64,000 bases of DNA from Stutzerimonas stutzeri (GTDB lineage Bacteria > Pseudomonadota > Gammaproteobacteria > Pseudomonadales > Pseudomonadaceae). The position numbers and the translations under genes are program-made. Within the stretch, counting starts at the first letter, position 1, and each line of letters opens with the position of its first letter. This document shows positions 17,424-26,245 of this stretch, piece by piece. The stretch is from positions 248,001 through 312,000 of the forward strand of contig DGLA01000012.1 in assembly GCA_002387205.1 (NCBI GenBank), given 5' to 3'. The notes beneath the pieces are model-generated. The model was not told the origin of the DNA. It searched no databases and worked only from the letters and a program-made list of their open reading frames with translations.

Positions 17424-19925
17424 TCAGTTGTCCCGCAATACGTCGAGTGGACTGGCATTCAGCGCTCGACGCGTACCCAGCACGCCGGCGGCACCTACCA
17501 GCAGGGCACCGATGACTGGCAACAGCAGCAGCCAGGGGTGCGGCTGCCAGCGCAGATCGAAGACGAAGTGATAGAGCAGGGCGCTTACCAGTTCGCATCC
17601 CACGGCAGCGAGCAGACCGCTGGCGGCGCCTAGGACACCGAACTCGGCACGCCTGGCCTTGAGTAGCAGGCGACGCTCGGCGCCCAACGCCCGTAGCAGC
17701 GCGCCTTGGCGAATACGCTCGTCGAGGGTCGCCTGCAACCCAGCGAAGAGTACGGCCAGACCGGCCGCCAGGACGAACATCAGCACGTATTCTACGGCCA
17801 GGGAGACCTGGGCCAGAATACTGCGAAGCTGGCTGAGCAGTGCCTCTACCTGAAGAATGGTGGCGGACGGAAAATCCCTCGCCAGCTGCACCAGTTCGCG
17901 CTCCTTGCCCTCCGGCAGATGGAAGCTGGTCATGTAGGTAGCCGGCACGTCTTGCAGCGTTTCTGGCTCGAAGATCATGTAGAAATTGGGCTGGAAGCTG
18001 TCCCAGTTGACTTCGCGCAGGCTCGTCACGCTGACATCACGGGTTATTCCGCCCACTGAAAAGCTCAGGCGGTCACCCAGGGTCAGGTTCAGGCTTGCGG
18101 CCAGCTCCGCCTCGACCGAGACGCCTGGTAGCTCTCCTTGTGTGCCATCCCACCAATGACCAGCCGTGATGCGGTTGTCCGAAGGCAGCTCCTGTGCCCA
18201 GGTCAGGCTAAGGTCCCGGCGGATGGCGCGCTCGCCCTGGCTTTCCTTGCTGACCAGCTCGCGCACCGGCTCACCGTTTATGGCGATCAGGCGACCGGGT
18301 ACGACGGGATAGAGCGGTGCGGAATGGTCAGACAGGGCCGCCATGCGTATGGCGAAGTCATCACGGTCGGCTGGCAGGACGTTCAAGACGAAATGATTCG
18401 GCGCATCGTCGGGTAGCTGGTTTTGCCAGGTGTCCAGCAGCTCACCGCGCAGCAGTGCAATCAGCGCCATGGCAAGCAGTATGAGACCGAAGGCCAGCGA
18501 TTGCCCGGCGGCCGCCAACGGGTGACGAAGCAACTGGCCGAGGCCCAGGCGCCAGGGCAGCGATGCACCAGACAATGCGCGGCGCAGCCCTTGCAAAGCG
18601 AGCAGCAGGAGACCCCCGAGGACCAGGGTGGCCAGCAGACCGCCGCCCAGCAGCGCGAGGGTTATCTGCAGATCCAGACTCAGGCGCCACATGATGAGTC
18701 CAAGGGCAAGGATCGCAGCGCCATAAACGAGCCAGGAACTGGGCGGAACAGGCAGCATGTCGCGTCGTAAGACCCGCAACGGCGGGACTCTTCCAAGCGC
18801 TGCCAGCGGCGGCAGTGCAAAACCGGCCAGAGCAACGAGACCGGTGGCGATGCCTGCCAGGGCCGGCCAGAGTGTCGCTGGAGGCACTTCGCTGACCACC
18901 AGCTCCCGCAATAGAAAGAACAGGCCGTGTTGTGCCGCCCAGCCCAGCAGGGCACCCGTAGCGCTGGCGACGACGCCCAGATAAGCCAGCTGCAGGGTAT
19001 AGAGCGTCAGTGCTTCCTGTCGTGACAGCCCCAGGCAGCGAAGCAAGGCACTGCTGTCGAAGCGGCGGGCCGCAAAGCGAGCCGCCGACAGGGCGACAGC
19101 GACGCCGGCCAGCAAGACCGCGGCCAGGCTGGCGAGGTTCAAGTACCGCTCGGCACGATTCAGCGCTCCGCCAATCTGGCGGTTCCCGTCCTTTGCGGTC
19201 TCGATACGCTGGTGCGGCTGGAGTTCCGGTTTGATGGCCTGCTCATATGCCTCAAGCTGTGCCGTCTCGCCACGCCAGAGTTCCCGATAGCGCACGCGAC
19301 TGCCCGGCTGGACGACGCCGGTCGCGCCGAGATCATCCAGGTGCATCAGTACACGTGGCGTCAGGCTGTAAAAGTCGCCGACCCGGTCGGGCTCGTAGGT
19401 CAGAACCCGGGTCAACTGCAACGACTGGTTGCCGACGTCAATGCGGTCGCCAATCATCAGATTCAGGGCAGCGAACAGCCGGGCCTCCGCCCAGGCTTCA
19501 CCCGGGGCTGGGCCCCGGCCCGGCTCTTCAGGGCTGTAGGGGGCTGGCGCACTGCGCAGCTCGCCGCGTAACGGGTAGGCATCGTCGACGGCCTTGACGC
19601 TGGCCAATTGAAGGTCGTCGTCGGTGGCTATGACACTGGAGAACTCCACCGCCTGTGCGTGAGCAAGTGCCAGGCGCGTACCCGCTTCGATCTGTCCGGG
19701 TTCAGCAGGTGCGCTGCCGCGCAACACCAGGTCGGCGCCGAGGAACTCGGTAGCGCGCAGCAACATCGCATCATTCAGTCGCGCACCGAAGTAGCCGATG
19801 GCCGTGCTCGCTGCGACGGCGATCAGAAGGGCAAAGAACAATACCCGCAGCTCACCGGCGCGGGCATCGCGCATCAGCTGACGAAGTGCAAGGGAGGCCA
19901 GCCGGCTGGCGGGAACACGCCTCAT
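17424..19925 (-). CDS. ABC transporter permease, FtsX-like (YbbP type)
   Basis: An 833-residue permease with two FtsX domains. One transmembrane segment (LRVLFFALLIAVAASTAIGYF) opens the protein, a long periplasmic region follows, and clusters of spans come near residues 260-480 and at the C-terminus, which ends ALNASPLDVLRDN. The ATG at 19925 overlaps the stop of the ATPase gene (ATGA), so the pair is coupled; a longer reading frame would overlap that gene further and has no support. This is the YbbA/YbbP arrangement next to tesA known from E. coli. Substrate is unknown; the class often handles lipids or lipoproteins. Confidence 0.9.
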   Translation of the reverse strand: MRRVPASRLASLALRQLMRDARAGELRVLFFALLIAVAASTAIGYFGARLNDAMLLRATEFLGADLVLRGSAPAEPGQIEAGTRLALAHAQAVEFSSVIATDDDLQLASVKAVDDAYPLRGELRSAPAPYSPEEPGRGPAPGEAWAEARLFAALNLMIGDRIDVGNQSLQLTRVLTYEPDRVGDFYSLTPRVLMHLDDLGATGVVQPGSRVRYRELWRGETAQLEAYEQAIKPELQPHQRIETAKDGNRQIGGALNRAERYLNLASLAAVLLAGVAVALSAARFAARRFDSSALLRCLGLSRQEALTLYTLQLAYLGVVASATGALLGWAAQHGLFFLLRELVVSEVPPATLWPALAGIATGLVALAGFALPPLAALGRVPPLRVLRRDMLPVPPSSWLVYGAAILALGLIMWRLSLDLQITLALLGGGLLATLVLGGLLLLALQGLRRALSGASLPWRLGLGQLLRHPLAAAGQSLAFGLILLAMALIALLRGELLDTWQNQLPDDAPNHFVLNVLPADRDDFAIRMAALSDHSAPLYPVVPGRLIAINGEPVRELVSKESQGERAIRRDLSLTWAQELPSDNRITAGHWWDGTQGELPGVSVEAELAASLNLTLGDRLSFSVGGITRDVSVTSLREVNWDSFQPNFYMIFEPETLQDVPATYMTSFHLPEGKERELVQLARDFPSATILQVEALLSQLRSILAQVSLAVEYVLMFVLAAGLAVLFAGLQATLDERIRQGALLRALGAERRLLLKARRAEFGVLGAASGLLAAVGCELVSALLYHFVFDLRWQPHPWLLLLPVIGALLVGAAGVLGTRRALNASPLDVLRDN

Positions 19926-20608
19926 CCCAACTGCTCGCTTGGGAGCTGGCGCCCCCCTTCGAGCCTCAGCAGGCGCTGGCATCGCTGGGCCAGCCTTTCA
20001 TCGTGTGTCACCAATACCAGGGTGGTACCGCGTTCCCGGTTCAGCTCGAACAACAACTCGATGACGGTCGCTCCGGTGTGACTATCCAGGTTGCCGGTCG
20101 GTTCGTCGGCAAACAGCACCTCCGGTTCGGCAGCGAAGGCGCGCGCCACAGCGACCCGTTGCTGCTCCCCTCCGGACAGTTGCCGAGGATAGTGATGCAG
20201 CCGAGCGCCAAGGCCGACTCGCTTCAGCAATTCGCTGGCCTTGGCCTGGGCGTTGCGACGGCCATGTAGCTCCAGTGGCAACATCACGTTTTCCAGCGCG
20301 TTGAGACTGTCCAGCAATTGGAAGGACTGAAAGACAAAACCGACATGTTCGGCCCGCACCCGGGCGCGCCGGTCCTCGTCCAGCGCGCCCAGATCATGGC
20401 CCGCCAGGTGCACCTGACCGGAACTGGGCAGATCCAGGCCGGCAAGCAGGCCGAGCAGGGTCGACTTGCCCGAGCCTGAAGTGCCGACAATGGCCAGGCT
20501 GTCACCTTTGTTCAGGCTAAGTGACACCTGGTCGAGTATGGCCAATTCGCCTTCCGTGCTGGGTACCACTTTGCTAAGGTTCCGCGCATCAAGAATGCTG
20601 GCAGTCAT
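19922..20608 (-). CDS. ABC transporter ATP-binding protein (YbbA type)
   Basis: A 228-residue ATPase of the LolD/MacB-like group. Walker A GTSGSGKST is at residues 42-50, a Q-loop FVFQSFQLL follows, then the signature LSGGEQQRVAVARA, Walker B VLFADEPTGNLD, and the H-loop histidine in LVTHDERLA. It is the first gene of the two-gene unit with the FtsX-like permease. Its start codon is only ten bases from that of the divergent tesA, so its own promoter must lie inside tesA. Confidence 0.92.
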   Translation of the reverse strand: MTASILDARNLSKVVPSTEGELAILDQVSLSLNKGDSLAIVGTSGSGKSTLLGLLAGLDLPSSGQVHLAGHDLGALDEDRRARVRAEHVGFVFQSFQLLDSLNALENVMLPLELHGRRNAQAKASELLKRVGLGARLHHYPRQLSGGEQQRVAVARAFAAEPEVLFADEPTGNLDSHTGATVIELLFELNRERGTTLVLVTHDERLAQRCQRLLRLEGGRQLPSEQLG

Positions 20609-20618
20609 GGAGAGTCCG

Positions 20619-21224
20619 ATGGGAAAGTGGCTGAGAGGTGTGGCATTGGTGCTGCTGTGCTGGGCTCAAGGAGCCCTGGCCGGGACGATACTGGTAGTCG
20701 GCGATAGTATCAGCGCCGCTTTCGGCCTGGAAACAAGCCAGGGTTGGGTGCAACTGCTGCAGGAACGCCTGGATTCACATGCGCCGGACTACAAGGTGGT
20801 CAATGCCTCCATCAGCGGAGACACCACGGCTGGCGGGCGCTCCAGGCTGCCAGGACTGCTCAGTGAGCATGACCCTGACGTGGTCATTCTGGAGCTTGGT
20901 GGCAATGATGGGCTGCGTGGCCAGTCGCCCGTCCAATTGAAACAGAATCTTGCCGACATGATTGACCAGTCCCGCGAGGCGGGGGCTCGCGTCCTGGTGC
21001 TCGGCATGCTGATGCCACCGAATCTCGGGCAGCGCTACACCACGGCATTCGCTCAGGCTTTCGAATCGCTTGCCGACGAGAAGGAGCCTGCCTTTGTCTC
21101 CTTCTTTCTGGAGGGAGTAGGTGGGGTGCCGGGCATGATGCAAAGCGATGGCATTCATCCCGCAGCGGGTGCTCAGCAGCGTTTGCTGGATAACGTCTGG
21201 CCGGCTTTAGAACCCTTGCTTTGA
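20619..21224 (+). CDS. tesA: arylesterase/thioesterase TesA (SGNH hydrolase)
   Basis: A 201-residue periplasmic SGNH hydrolase. A signal peptide ends at GALA-GTI. The four SGNH blocks are visible: GDS with Ser30, SGDTTAGG with Gly, GGNDGLRG with Asn, and SDGIHP with the catalytic Asp and His. TesA hydrolyses acyl thioesters and aryl esters. I start at ATG 20619, which has GGAGAG six bases upstream; an ATG at 20607 sits inside the opposite gene's start codon. The gene order with ybbA and ybbP on the other strand is as in E. coli. Confidence 0.94.
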   Translation: MGKWLRGVALVLLCWAQGALAGTILVVGDSISAAFGLETSQGWVQLLQERLDSHAPDYKVVNASISGDTTAGGRSRLPGLLSEHDPDVVILELGGNDGLRGQSPVQLKQNLADMIDQSREAGARVLVLGMLMPPNLGQRYTTAFAQAFESLADEKEPAFVSFFLEGVGGVPGMMQSDGIHPAAGAQQRLLDNVWPALEPLL

Positions 21225-21268
21225 GCGGTGCACGCGGCTACTGTCGCGCCCCTCGATCGGAGCATCAG

Positions 21269-21550
21269 ATGCCGCGCCCAGCCTGGACCCTTTTTGCCTA
21301 CCGCCTTATCGTCCCCGACGAACAGTTCGACCTGTTTGCCTGCCGCGAGAACCGCCTTCATCTGGCGTTGCGGCAACTGGAGTTGAGCGGGCAGGTTGAT
21401 CGTACCCTCTGTGGAGGCTTCCTGCCGTCCAAGCCGCGTTGGCAGGACCTGGAACGCACCGCCCTCAAGGATCGAAGGCTCTGTCCAGCCTGTCGTCAAG
21501 CTCTCAGTGCTCAACGGCGTGGCCTTCTGTCCTTCATCAGTGCCTGGTAG
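21269..21550 (+). CDS. conserved hypothetical protein with Cys pairs
   Basis: A 93-residue protein of unknown function. Four cysteines stand out: Cys25, Cys48 and a CPAC pair (Cys72 and Cys75), which could bind zinc or form disulfides. It has no signal peptide or membrane segment. GGAG lies five bases before the ATG at 21269. It follows tesA by 44 bases and precedes the L,D-transpeptidase gene by 70, and the same small gene occurs at this place in other pseudomonads as far as I recall. I do not recognise a domain. Confidence 0.65.
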   Translation: MPRPAWTLFAYRLIVPDEQFDLFACRENRLHLALRQLELSGQVDRTLCGGFLPSKPRWQDLERTALKDRRLCPACRQALSAQRRGLLSFISAW

Positions 21551-21620
21551 CTCGGCGGCTGCTCGCACTTCGAGTACAATCGGCGCCAACAACCGTACCT
21601 CGATCCCAAGGAAACCCTGA

Positions 21621-22583
21621 ATGCTCTCGCGTGCGTCTGCAGTCGCTTCCTGTTTGTCACTTGCTGCCTCGCTGTTGGCCGGACCGGTGGCGGCACTAGA
21701 GTTGCCGCTCCCTCCGGTGGGCGAAGATGTCGTAGGTGAAATCCAGGTCATCAAAGCCAAGTACGAAGACACTTTCGCGGCCTTGGGCGAAACCCATGAC
21801 CTCGGTTACCTCGAGCTCGTCGCGGCCAATCCGGGTGTCGACCCGTGGCTGCCGGGCGAAGGTACAGACGTCATACTGCCGACACGCTTCATACTCCCGC
21901 CCGGACCGCGCGAAGGCATCGTCATCAATCTTGCCGAGTACCGCCTCTATTACTATCCCGAAGGAAGGAACGTCGTTCATACCTTTCCGCTCGGCATTGG
22001 ACGCGAAGGCTGGGGCTCGCCGGTCGGTAAGACACGAATTTCAGCGATGACCAGCAATCCAGCCTGGTACCCGCCCCAGTCGATCCGGGCCGAGCATGCT
22101 GCCGAAGGTGACCCCCTGCCGAAAGTCGTGCCGCCGGGGCCTGACAATCCGCTCGGTCCGTACAAGATGAGCCTGGCGCTGCCCGGCTACCTTATCCATG
22201 GGTCCAACAAGAAATTCGGCATCGGCATGCGTGTCAGCCATGGCTGCTTCCGTATGCTCAATCACAACGTGCTGGAGCTGGCCGGACTGGTGAAGGTCGG
22301 CACACCGGTGCGCATCATCGATGAGCCGTACAAGTTTGGGGTAAGTCAGGGCAAGGTCTATCTGGAAGCGCATACCCCGCTGCAGGACGAGGACAAGCAC
22401 ATGACGCTGATGGACAAGCATGCGGTAGTAATCAATACGCTACTGAAACGTGACGAGACGGCAGGCGTGCTGCAGCTGGATTGGGAAATGGTCAGAGACG
22501 TCATTGCCGGTGAAGACGGCCTTCCGATCCAGATTGCCGAGCAGGGGCAGGCCCTGGCTGTTCAAGAGGAACACATATTCTGA
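21621..22583 (+). CDS. L,D-transpeptidase (YkuD family) with LysM-like N-terminal region
   Basis: A 320-residue exported peptidoglycan enzyme. After the signal peptide comes a LysM-like region (about residues 45-92, with LVAANPGVDPWLPGEG), and then the YkuD catalytic domain. The active site is complete: His193 in LIHG, and SHGCFRM with His207 and Cys209. It forms 3-3 crosslinks or attaches proteins to peptidoglycan. It is convergent with oprI, which encodes the Lpp-like lipoprotein; that pairing suggests a role in anchoring OprI to peptidoglycan, but this is inference. AAGGAAA precedes the ATG. Confidence 0.92.
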   Translation: MLSRASAVASCLSLAASLLAGPVAALELPLPPVGEDVVGEIQVIKAKYEDTFAALGETHDLGYLELVAANPGVDPWLPGEGTDVILPTRFILPPGPREGIVINLAEYRLYYYPEGRNVVHTFPLGIGREGWGSPVGKTRISAMTSNPAWYPPQSIRAEHAAEGDPLPKVVPPGPDNPLGPYKMSLALPGYLIHGSNKKFGIGMRVSHGCFRMLNHNVLELAGLVKVGTPVRIIDEPYKFGVSQGKVYLEAHTPLQDEDKHMTLMDKHAVVINTLLKRDETAGVLQLDWEMVRDVIAGEDGLPIQIAEQGQALAVQEEHIF

Positions 22584-22603
22584 TCCGCTTTTAGGCGGGC
22601 AAC

Positions 22604-22637
22604 AAAAAGCCGACCTGAAAAGGTCGGCTTTTTTTTG
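22604..22637. terminator. bidirectional rho-independent terminator
   Basis: Perfect stem AAAAGCCGACCT / AGGTCGGCTTTT with a GAAA loop, flanked by A and T runs. It serves the L,D-transpeptidase gene on the plus strand and oprI on the minus strand. Confidence 0.95.
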
Positions 22638-22645
22638 TCTGAAGC

Positions 22646-22900
22646 TTACTTGCGGCTGGCGCGTTCCAGCATGCGCAGGGCGCGCTCGTTGGCTTCGTCA
22701 GCAGTCTGCTGAGCCTTCTGAGCAGCCTGCATTGCCTGGTCGGCTTTGCTGTACGCTTCGTCAGCACGAGCCTGGGCGCGAGCAGCAGAGTCTTCGGTTG
22801 CCGTCAGACGTGCTTCGCTTTCCTTGGTCATGCTGTTGCTGCAACCAGTAGCCAGAACTGCAGCGAAAGCCAGAGCAGAAAATTTCAGAGCGTTGTTCAT
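22646..22900 (-). CDS. oprI: major outer-membrane lipoprotein OprI (Lpp-like)
   Basis: An 84-residue murein lipoprotein. The signal peptide ends in the lipobox ATGC, so the mature protein begins with a lipidated Cys. The rest is an Ala-rich heptad coiled coil (ARAQARADEAYSKADQAMQA) ending in RKS-free ERASRK, whose terminal Lys is the residue that Lpp-type proteins attach to peptidoglycan. I chose the second of two adjacent ATGs (22900), which gives the known OprI start MNN and the better distance to the AAGGGG ribosome site at 22905-22910. Confidence 0.96.
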   Translation of the reverse strand: MNNALKFSALAFAAVLATGCSNSMTKESEARLTATEDSAARAQARADEAYSKADQAMQAAQKAQQTADEANERALRMLERASRK

Positions 22901-23325
22901 CATGTTCCCCTTAAGGATGTAATCCATGGCAACTTCCGTTATGGAAAGTTGGCGCGCACATACTACCTATAAGTTGCGCTAAGTAAACTGAGGCAAGCAG
23001 TGTGCTACCACATTTTTTCTGCAAGCTCATTTCATTTTGGCGCTTGCTGCCCCGGTTGGCTGAAAACCAACCAGAGCAAGCTATCGCACTCGCTGAGTGG
23101 ACCGATGAAATGCCGGAAAAGTTGCACTTCGAAGGTGTGTTGGAGAGGCGATCTGTTGCCACGTCCTCTGTTGGCTAAGCGCAAGACTTCAAACCAATTG
23201 TAGCGGTGTCTCGCATAACGGTAGCATGCGCTGTCCAACAAACAATAATACCGAGCGGCCTGCGCGCGGGTTACGCATGGCCCGACTCGAAATGATGGGC
23301 AGGGCAAGCCTGCTTAGGAGGCAAG
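22901..23325. other. 425-base region without a gene (oprI leader and upstream DNA)
   Basis: Between oprI and the small acetyltransferase gene I see no coding region. The first part holds the oprI leader with its hairpin (22930-22951). A possible minus-strand promoter for oprI lies near 22960-22990 (TTTACT, 16 bases, TAGTAT). The remainder, about 22990-23310, has only short reading frames without family resemblance. A strong AGGAGG ribosome site at its end belongs to the next gene. Confidence 0.5.
22930..22951 (-). promoter_or_regulatory. hairpin in the oprI 5' leader
   Basis: In the oprI transcript the sequence CAACTTTCC-ATAAC-GGAAGTTG can fold into an eight-pair stem with one bulged base and a five-base loop, about 20 bases upstream of the ribosome site. 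Such leader hairpins are a known means of protecting abundant mRNAs; the role here is inference. Confidence 0.5.
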
Positions 23326-23616
23326 ATGAGCGATAAACTGACCATCCATCATGACCAGACGGAACATCAGTTCGTGACAACCGTGGATGGCTTTCGCGCT
23401 TATCTGTCTTACATGGACCTCGGCAAGCAGACTCTGGATATCTACAGAACTTTTGTGCCAGATGCTCTGAGAGGTCGCGGCATTGCCGCTGTGCTGACCC
23501 GGCATGCGCTCGAATATGCAGACCGAGAGGGATACACCGTTATCCCGTCATGCTCCTATGTGGAGCGCTATATCGAACGCCAGGGAAAACCCGATGACGG
23601 GATGGACAGCGAATGA
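23326..23616 (+). CDS. small GNAT-family N-acetyltransferase (COG2388/YjdJ type)
   Basis: A 96-residue minimal GNAT protein. The acetyl-CoA binding motif is RGRGIAAVLTRHALEYA, and the C-terminal PSCSYVERYIERQ is the usual ending of this short family (Y-x-x-R/K). It is too small for a separate substrate domain, as is normal for these proteins. The ATG has an excellent AGGAGG site. It is convergent with the DAHP synthase gene. The substrate is unknown. Confidence 0.85.
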   Translation: MSDKLTIHHDQTEHQFVTTVDGFRAYLSYMDLGKQTLDIYRTFVPDALRGRGIAAVLTRHALEYADREGYTVIPSCSYVERYIERQGKPDDGMDSE

Positions 23617-23640
23617 CAAACGCCGGCAAGCGGCGTTTTG
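23617..23640 (+). terminator. terminator between the acetyltransferase and DAHP synthase genes
   Basis: Stem AACGCCG / CGGCGTT with loop GCAAG, followed by TTTTG on the plus strand. It sits between two convergent genes; the T run is short, so efficiency is uncertain. Confidence 0.6.
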
Positions 23641-23655
23641 GCCATATCGACGTGT

Positions 23656-24732
23656 TTAACCGCGGTTACGCTTCGGAAGGATGTCCCTGAGCTTGGCATG
23701 CATGCCGAGTACGGCCTTTTCCGTGGCGTCCCAGTCGATGCAGGCGTCGGTAATGGAGACGCCGTACTTGAGGTCTGCCAGGTCCTTGGGGATTGATTGA
23801 TTGCCCCAGCCCAGGTGGCTTTCAACCATCAGGCCCACAATCGAGTTGTTGCCCTCGAGGATCTGATTGGCCACGTTATCCATGACCAGTGGCTGCAGCG
23901 CCGGATCCTTGTTGGAATTGGCGTGGCTGCAGTCAACCATGATGTTGGGGCTGATCCCGGCCTTGTGCAGTTCCTGCTCGCAAACAGCGACGCTGACCGA
24001 ATCGTAGTTTGGCTTGCCATTACCACCACGCAATACCACGTGCCCGTAGGCGTTGCCCTTGGTGGTGACGATGGACACGCCGCCTGACTGATTGATACCC
24101 AGGAAACGGTGCGGGCTGGAGACCGACTGCAACGCGTTGATCGCAACGGTCAGGCTGCCATCCGTACCGTTCTTGAAGCCCACCGCGGAGGAAAGGCCGG
24201 ACGCCATTTCGCGATGGGTCTGGGATTCGGTGGTGCGAGCGCCGATTGCAGACCAGCTGATCAGGTCCTGCAGATACTGCGGGGAGATCGGATCGAGCGC
24301 CTCGGTCGCTGTGGGCAGACCCATTTCAGCCAGGTCCAGAAGCAGTTTGCGGCCAATGTGCAGGCCATCCTGAATCTTGAACGAGTCGTCCATGTAGGGA
24401 TCGTTGATCAGGCCTTTCCAGCCCACTGTGGTGCGAGGCTTTTCGAAATAGACGCGCATGACAAGAAACAGGCTGTCCGCCACCTTTTCAGCCAACCCCT
24501 TCAGACGCTCGGCGTATTCATGTGCGGCCTTGAGGTCATGGATCGAGCAGGGGCCTATCACGACGAAAAGTCGATGATCCCGGCCATCCAGGATATCGCG
24601 AACCACCTGACGACCATGAGAAACGGTTTTCAGTGCGGACGCGGTCAGCGGAATTTCACGCTTCAATTGCTCCGGTGTAATCAGGGTCTCGTTGGAGGCA
24701 ACGTTAAGGTCATCGATCGGTAAATCAGCCAT
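23656..24732 (-). CDS. 3-deoxy-7-phosphoheptulonate synthase, class I (AroFGH type)
   Basis: The first enzyme of the shikimate pathway, condensing phosphoenolpyruvate with erythrose 4-phosphate. The 358-residue protein has the class I motifs: VIGPCSIHD with the metal-binding Cys, MRVYFEKPRTTVGWKGLINDP, ARTTESQTHREMASG, and MVDCSHANSNKD. I start at ATG 24732 (MADLPIDDLNV); the longer ORF upstream has no support. Which aromatic amino acid inhibits it cannot be read reliably, so no isozyme symbol is given. I saw no leader peptide or attenuator in the 275 bases upstream. Confidence 0.95.
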   Translation of the reverse strand: MADLPIDDLNVASNETLITPEQLKREIPLTASALKTVSHGRQVVRDILDGRDHRLFVVIGPCSIHDLKAAHEYAERLKGLAEKVADSLFLVMRVYFEKPRTTVGWKGLINDPYMDDSFKIQDGLHIGRKLLLDLAEMGLPTATEALDPISPQYLQDLISWSAIGARTTESQTHREMASGLSSAVGFKNGTDGSLTVAINALQSVSSPHRFLGINQSGGVSIVTTKGNAYGHVVLRGGNGKPNYDSVSVAVCEQELHKAGISPNIMVDCSHANSNKDPALQPLVMDNVANQILEGNNSIVGLMVESHLGWGNQSIPKDLADLKYGVSITDACIDWDATEKAVLGMHAKLRDILPKRNRG

Positions 24733-25007
24733 CGTGTTCTCATCAGGGTCACGGATGCCGTCCGCCAGCCATCCCGGTGCGGCGGAGCAAGGCGTGAGAT
24801 CGCAGCGGGGATGCGGAACCTTATCGCGTCTTCGCCGCCTCGACAACGACCTTGAAGGTCCATAGGGGCCGCAATGATCACAGGTATTGGGGCCGCTTCG
24901 GATCCAGTACTGCAAGCTCGGCTGTGCGGGATATCGTGACGCTGCTAAGGTGCTGATTTCCGGCCTGGGTCAGGCCATCATCCCGTATCGCTTTAAGTGA
25001 GATCTGC

Positions 25008-25952
25008 ATGAATACATCCCGGCCTCGAATAGCGGTCATAGGCGCCGGCGCGATCGGTGGGTTCTATGGCGTAATGCTTGCCCGTGCGGGTTACGACGTC
25101 CATTTTCTTTTGCGCAGCGACTATGACGTCGTTAAGGAAAACGGCTTACAGATAAACAGCGCGGTGCACGGCGCGCTGCACCTGAACGAGATAAATGCGT
25201 ATCGCAACCCGGCCGACATGCCCAAGTGTGACTGGGTGCTGGTTGGTGCCAAAAGTACCAGCAATCGAGAGCTGGCACCGTTGATCATCGAGGCAGCCGC
25301 CGACGACGCAAAAGTCGTGGTGCTGCAGAACGGACTGGCGGTAGAGGATGATCTGCGTGAGATTTTGCCTTCAGGGTTGCACCTGCTAGGGGGGCTCTGC
25401 TTCATCTGCGTTCATCGCGCCGCCCTGGGCGTTATCGAGCATCAGGCCCTCGGCGGGGTGAATATCGCGTATCACTCAGGTCCGGTTGCCACTACCGAGA
25501 GCCAGGCGGCGTGGGTCGAGCAGGGCGTAGAAATGTTTCGTGCGGCTGGCGTGGATTCCAATGCAGCACCCGATCTGGCCATGGCGCGTTGGCAGAAGCT
25601 GGTCTGGAATATGCCTTACAACGGCCTGTCGGTTCTGCTCGACGCCGGCACGGCGTCACTGATGGCCAACCCAGACAGTCGAGCGATGGTCAAGGCGATC
25701 ATGCTGGAAGCCTGCGGTGCCGCCGCAGCCTGTGGCTATGCCCTGCCGGAAATCCTGGCCGACCGCATGCTGGCTATGACGGACCGCATGCCAGACTACC
25801 TGCCGAGCATGTACCACGACCATGCGCGGGGGCGCCCTATGGAGCTTGAAGCCATCTATGCCGCTCCGCTGGCAGCGGCCGAAAAGGTTGGCTATGCCAT
25901 GCCCAGGACCGAAGCGCTTTACCAGTCGCTCAAGTTTCTTTCCGCCCGCTGA
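25008..25952 (+). CDS. 2-dehydropantoate 2-reductase-like protein (PanE/ApbA family)
   Basis: A 314-residue NADP-dependent reductase of the ketopantoate reductase family. The N-terminal Rossmann motif is GAGAIGGFYG near residue 12, followed by VLVGAKST and the loop LQNGLAVEDDL. The catalytic Lys and the conserved Asn lie in WQKLVWNMPYNGLSVLL in the C-terminal helical domain, and ELEAIYAAPL carries the conserved Glu. The enzyme would form pantoate for coenzyme A, but pseudomonads carry several paralogs of this family and the substrate may differ. It is a single gene; cysB starts 293 bases downstream. Confidence 0.85.
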   Translation: MNTSRPRIAVIGAGAIGGFYGVMLARAGYDVHFLLRSDYDVVKENGLQINSAVHGALHLNEINAYRNPADMPKCDWVLVGAKSTSNRELAPLIIEAAADDAKVVVLQNGLAVEDDLREILPSGLHLLGGLCFICVHRAALGVIEHQALGGVNIAYHSGPVATTESQAAWVEQGVEMFRAAGVDSNAAPDLAMARWQKLVWNMPYNGLSVLLDAGTASLMANPDSRAMVKAIMLEACGAAAACGYALPEILADRMLAMTDRMPDYLPSMYHDHARGRPMELEAIYAAPLAAAEKVGYAMPRTEALYQSLKFLSAR

Positions 25953-26245
25953 GGTCTTTCTGAGTGGCCGCCGAGCGGCCCCTCGCTGCAGCTCGATGCC
26001 GGCTGCTAAGCTCAAACAGAGGTTGGTTTGAGTGCGCGGGCTGGCCCGGCGGTAGAGGACCCCGTCTCGTGTTTGGAGAAGTGCACAATGACTACTGGGA
26101 ATGAGAGCGACTTTAATAGCGTGCCTGATGAGCCAGCGTTCGCCGACAGGCGGCACATAAGAAATTGACCTAGAATCCTGACCTTCTGGTGCAAACAGCT
26201 ATAAGAAAGCACTGTTCGGGCGCCATTGGCCTTTGAGGAACGTCT

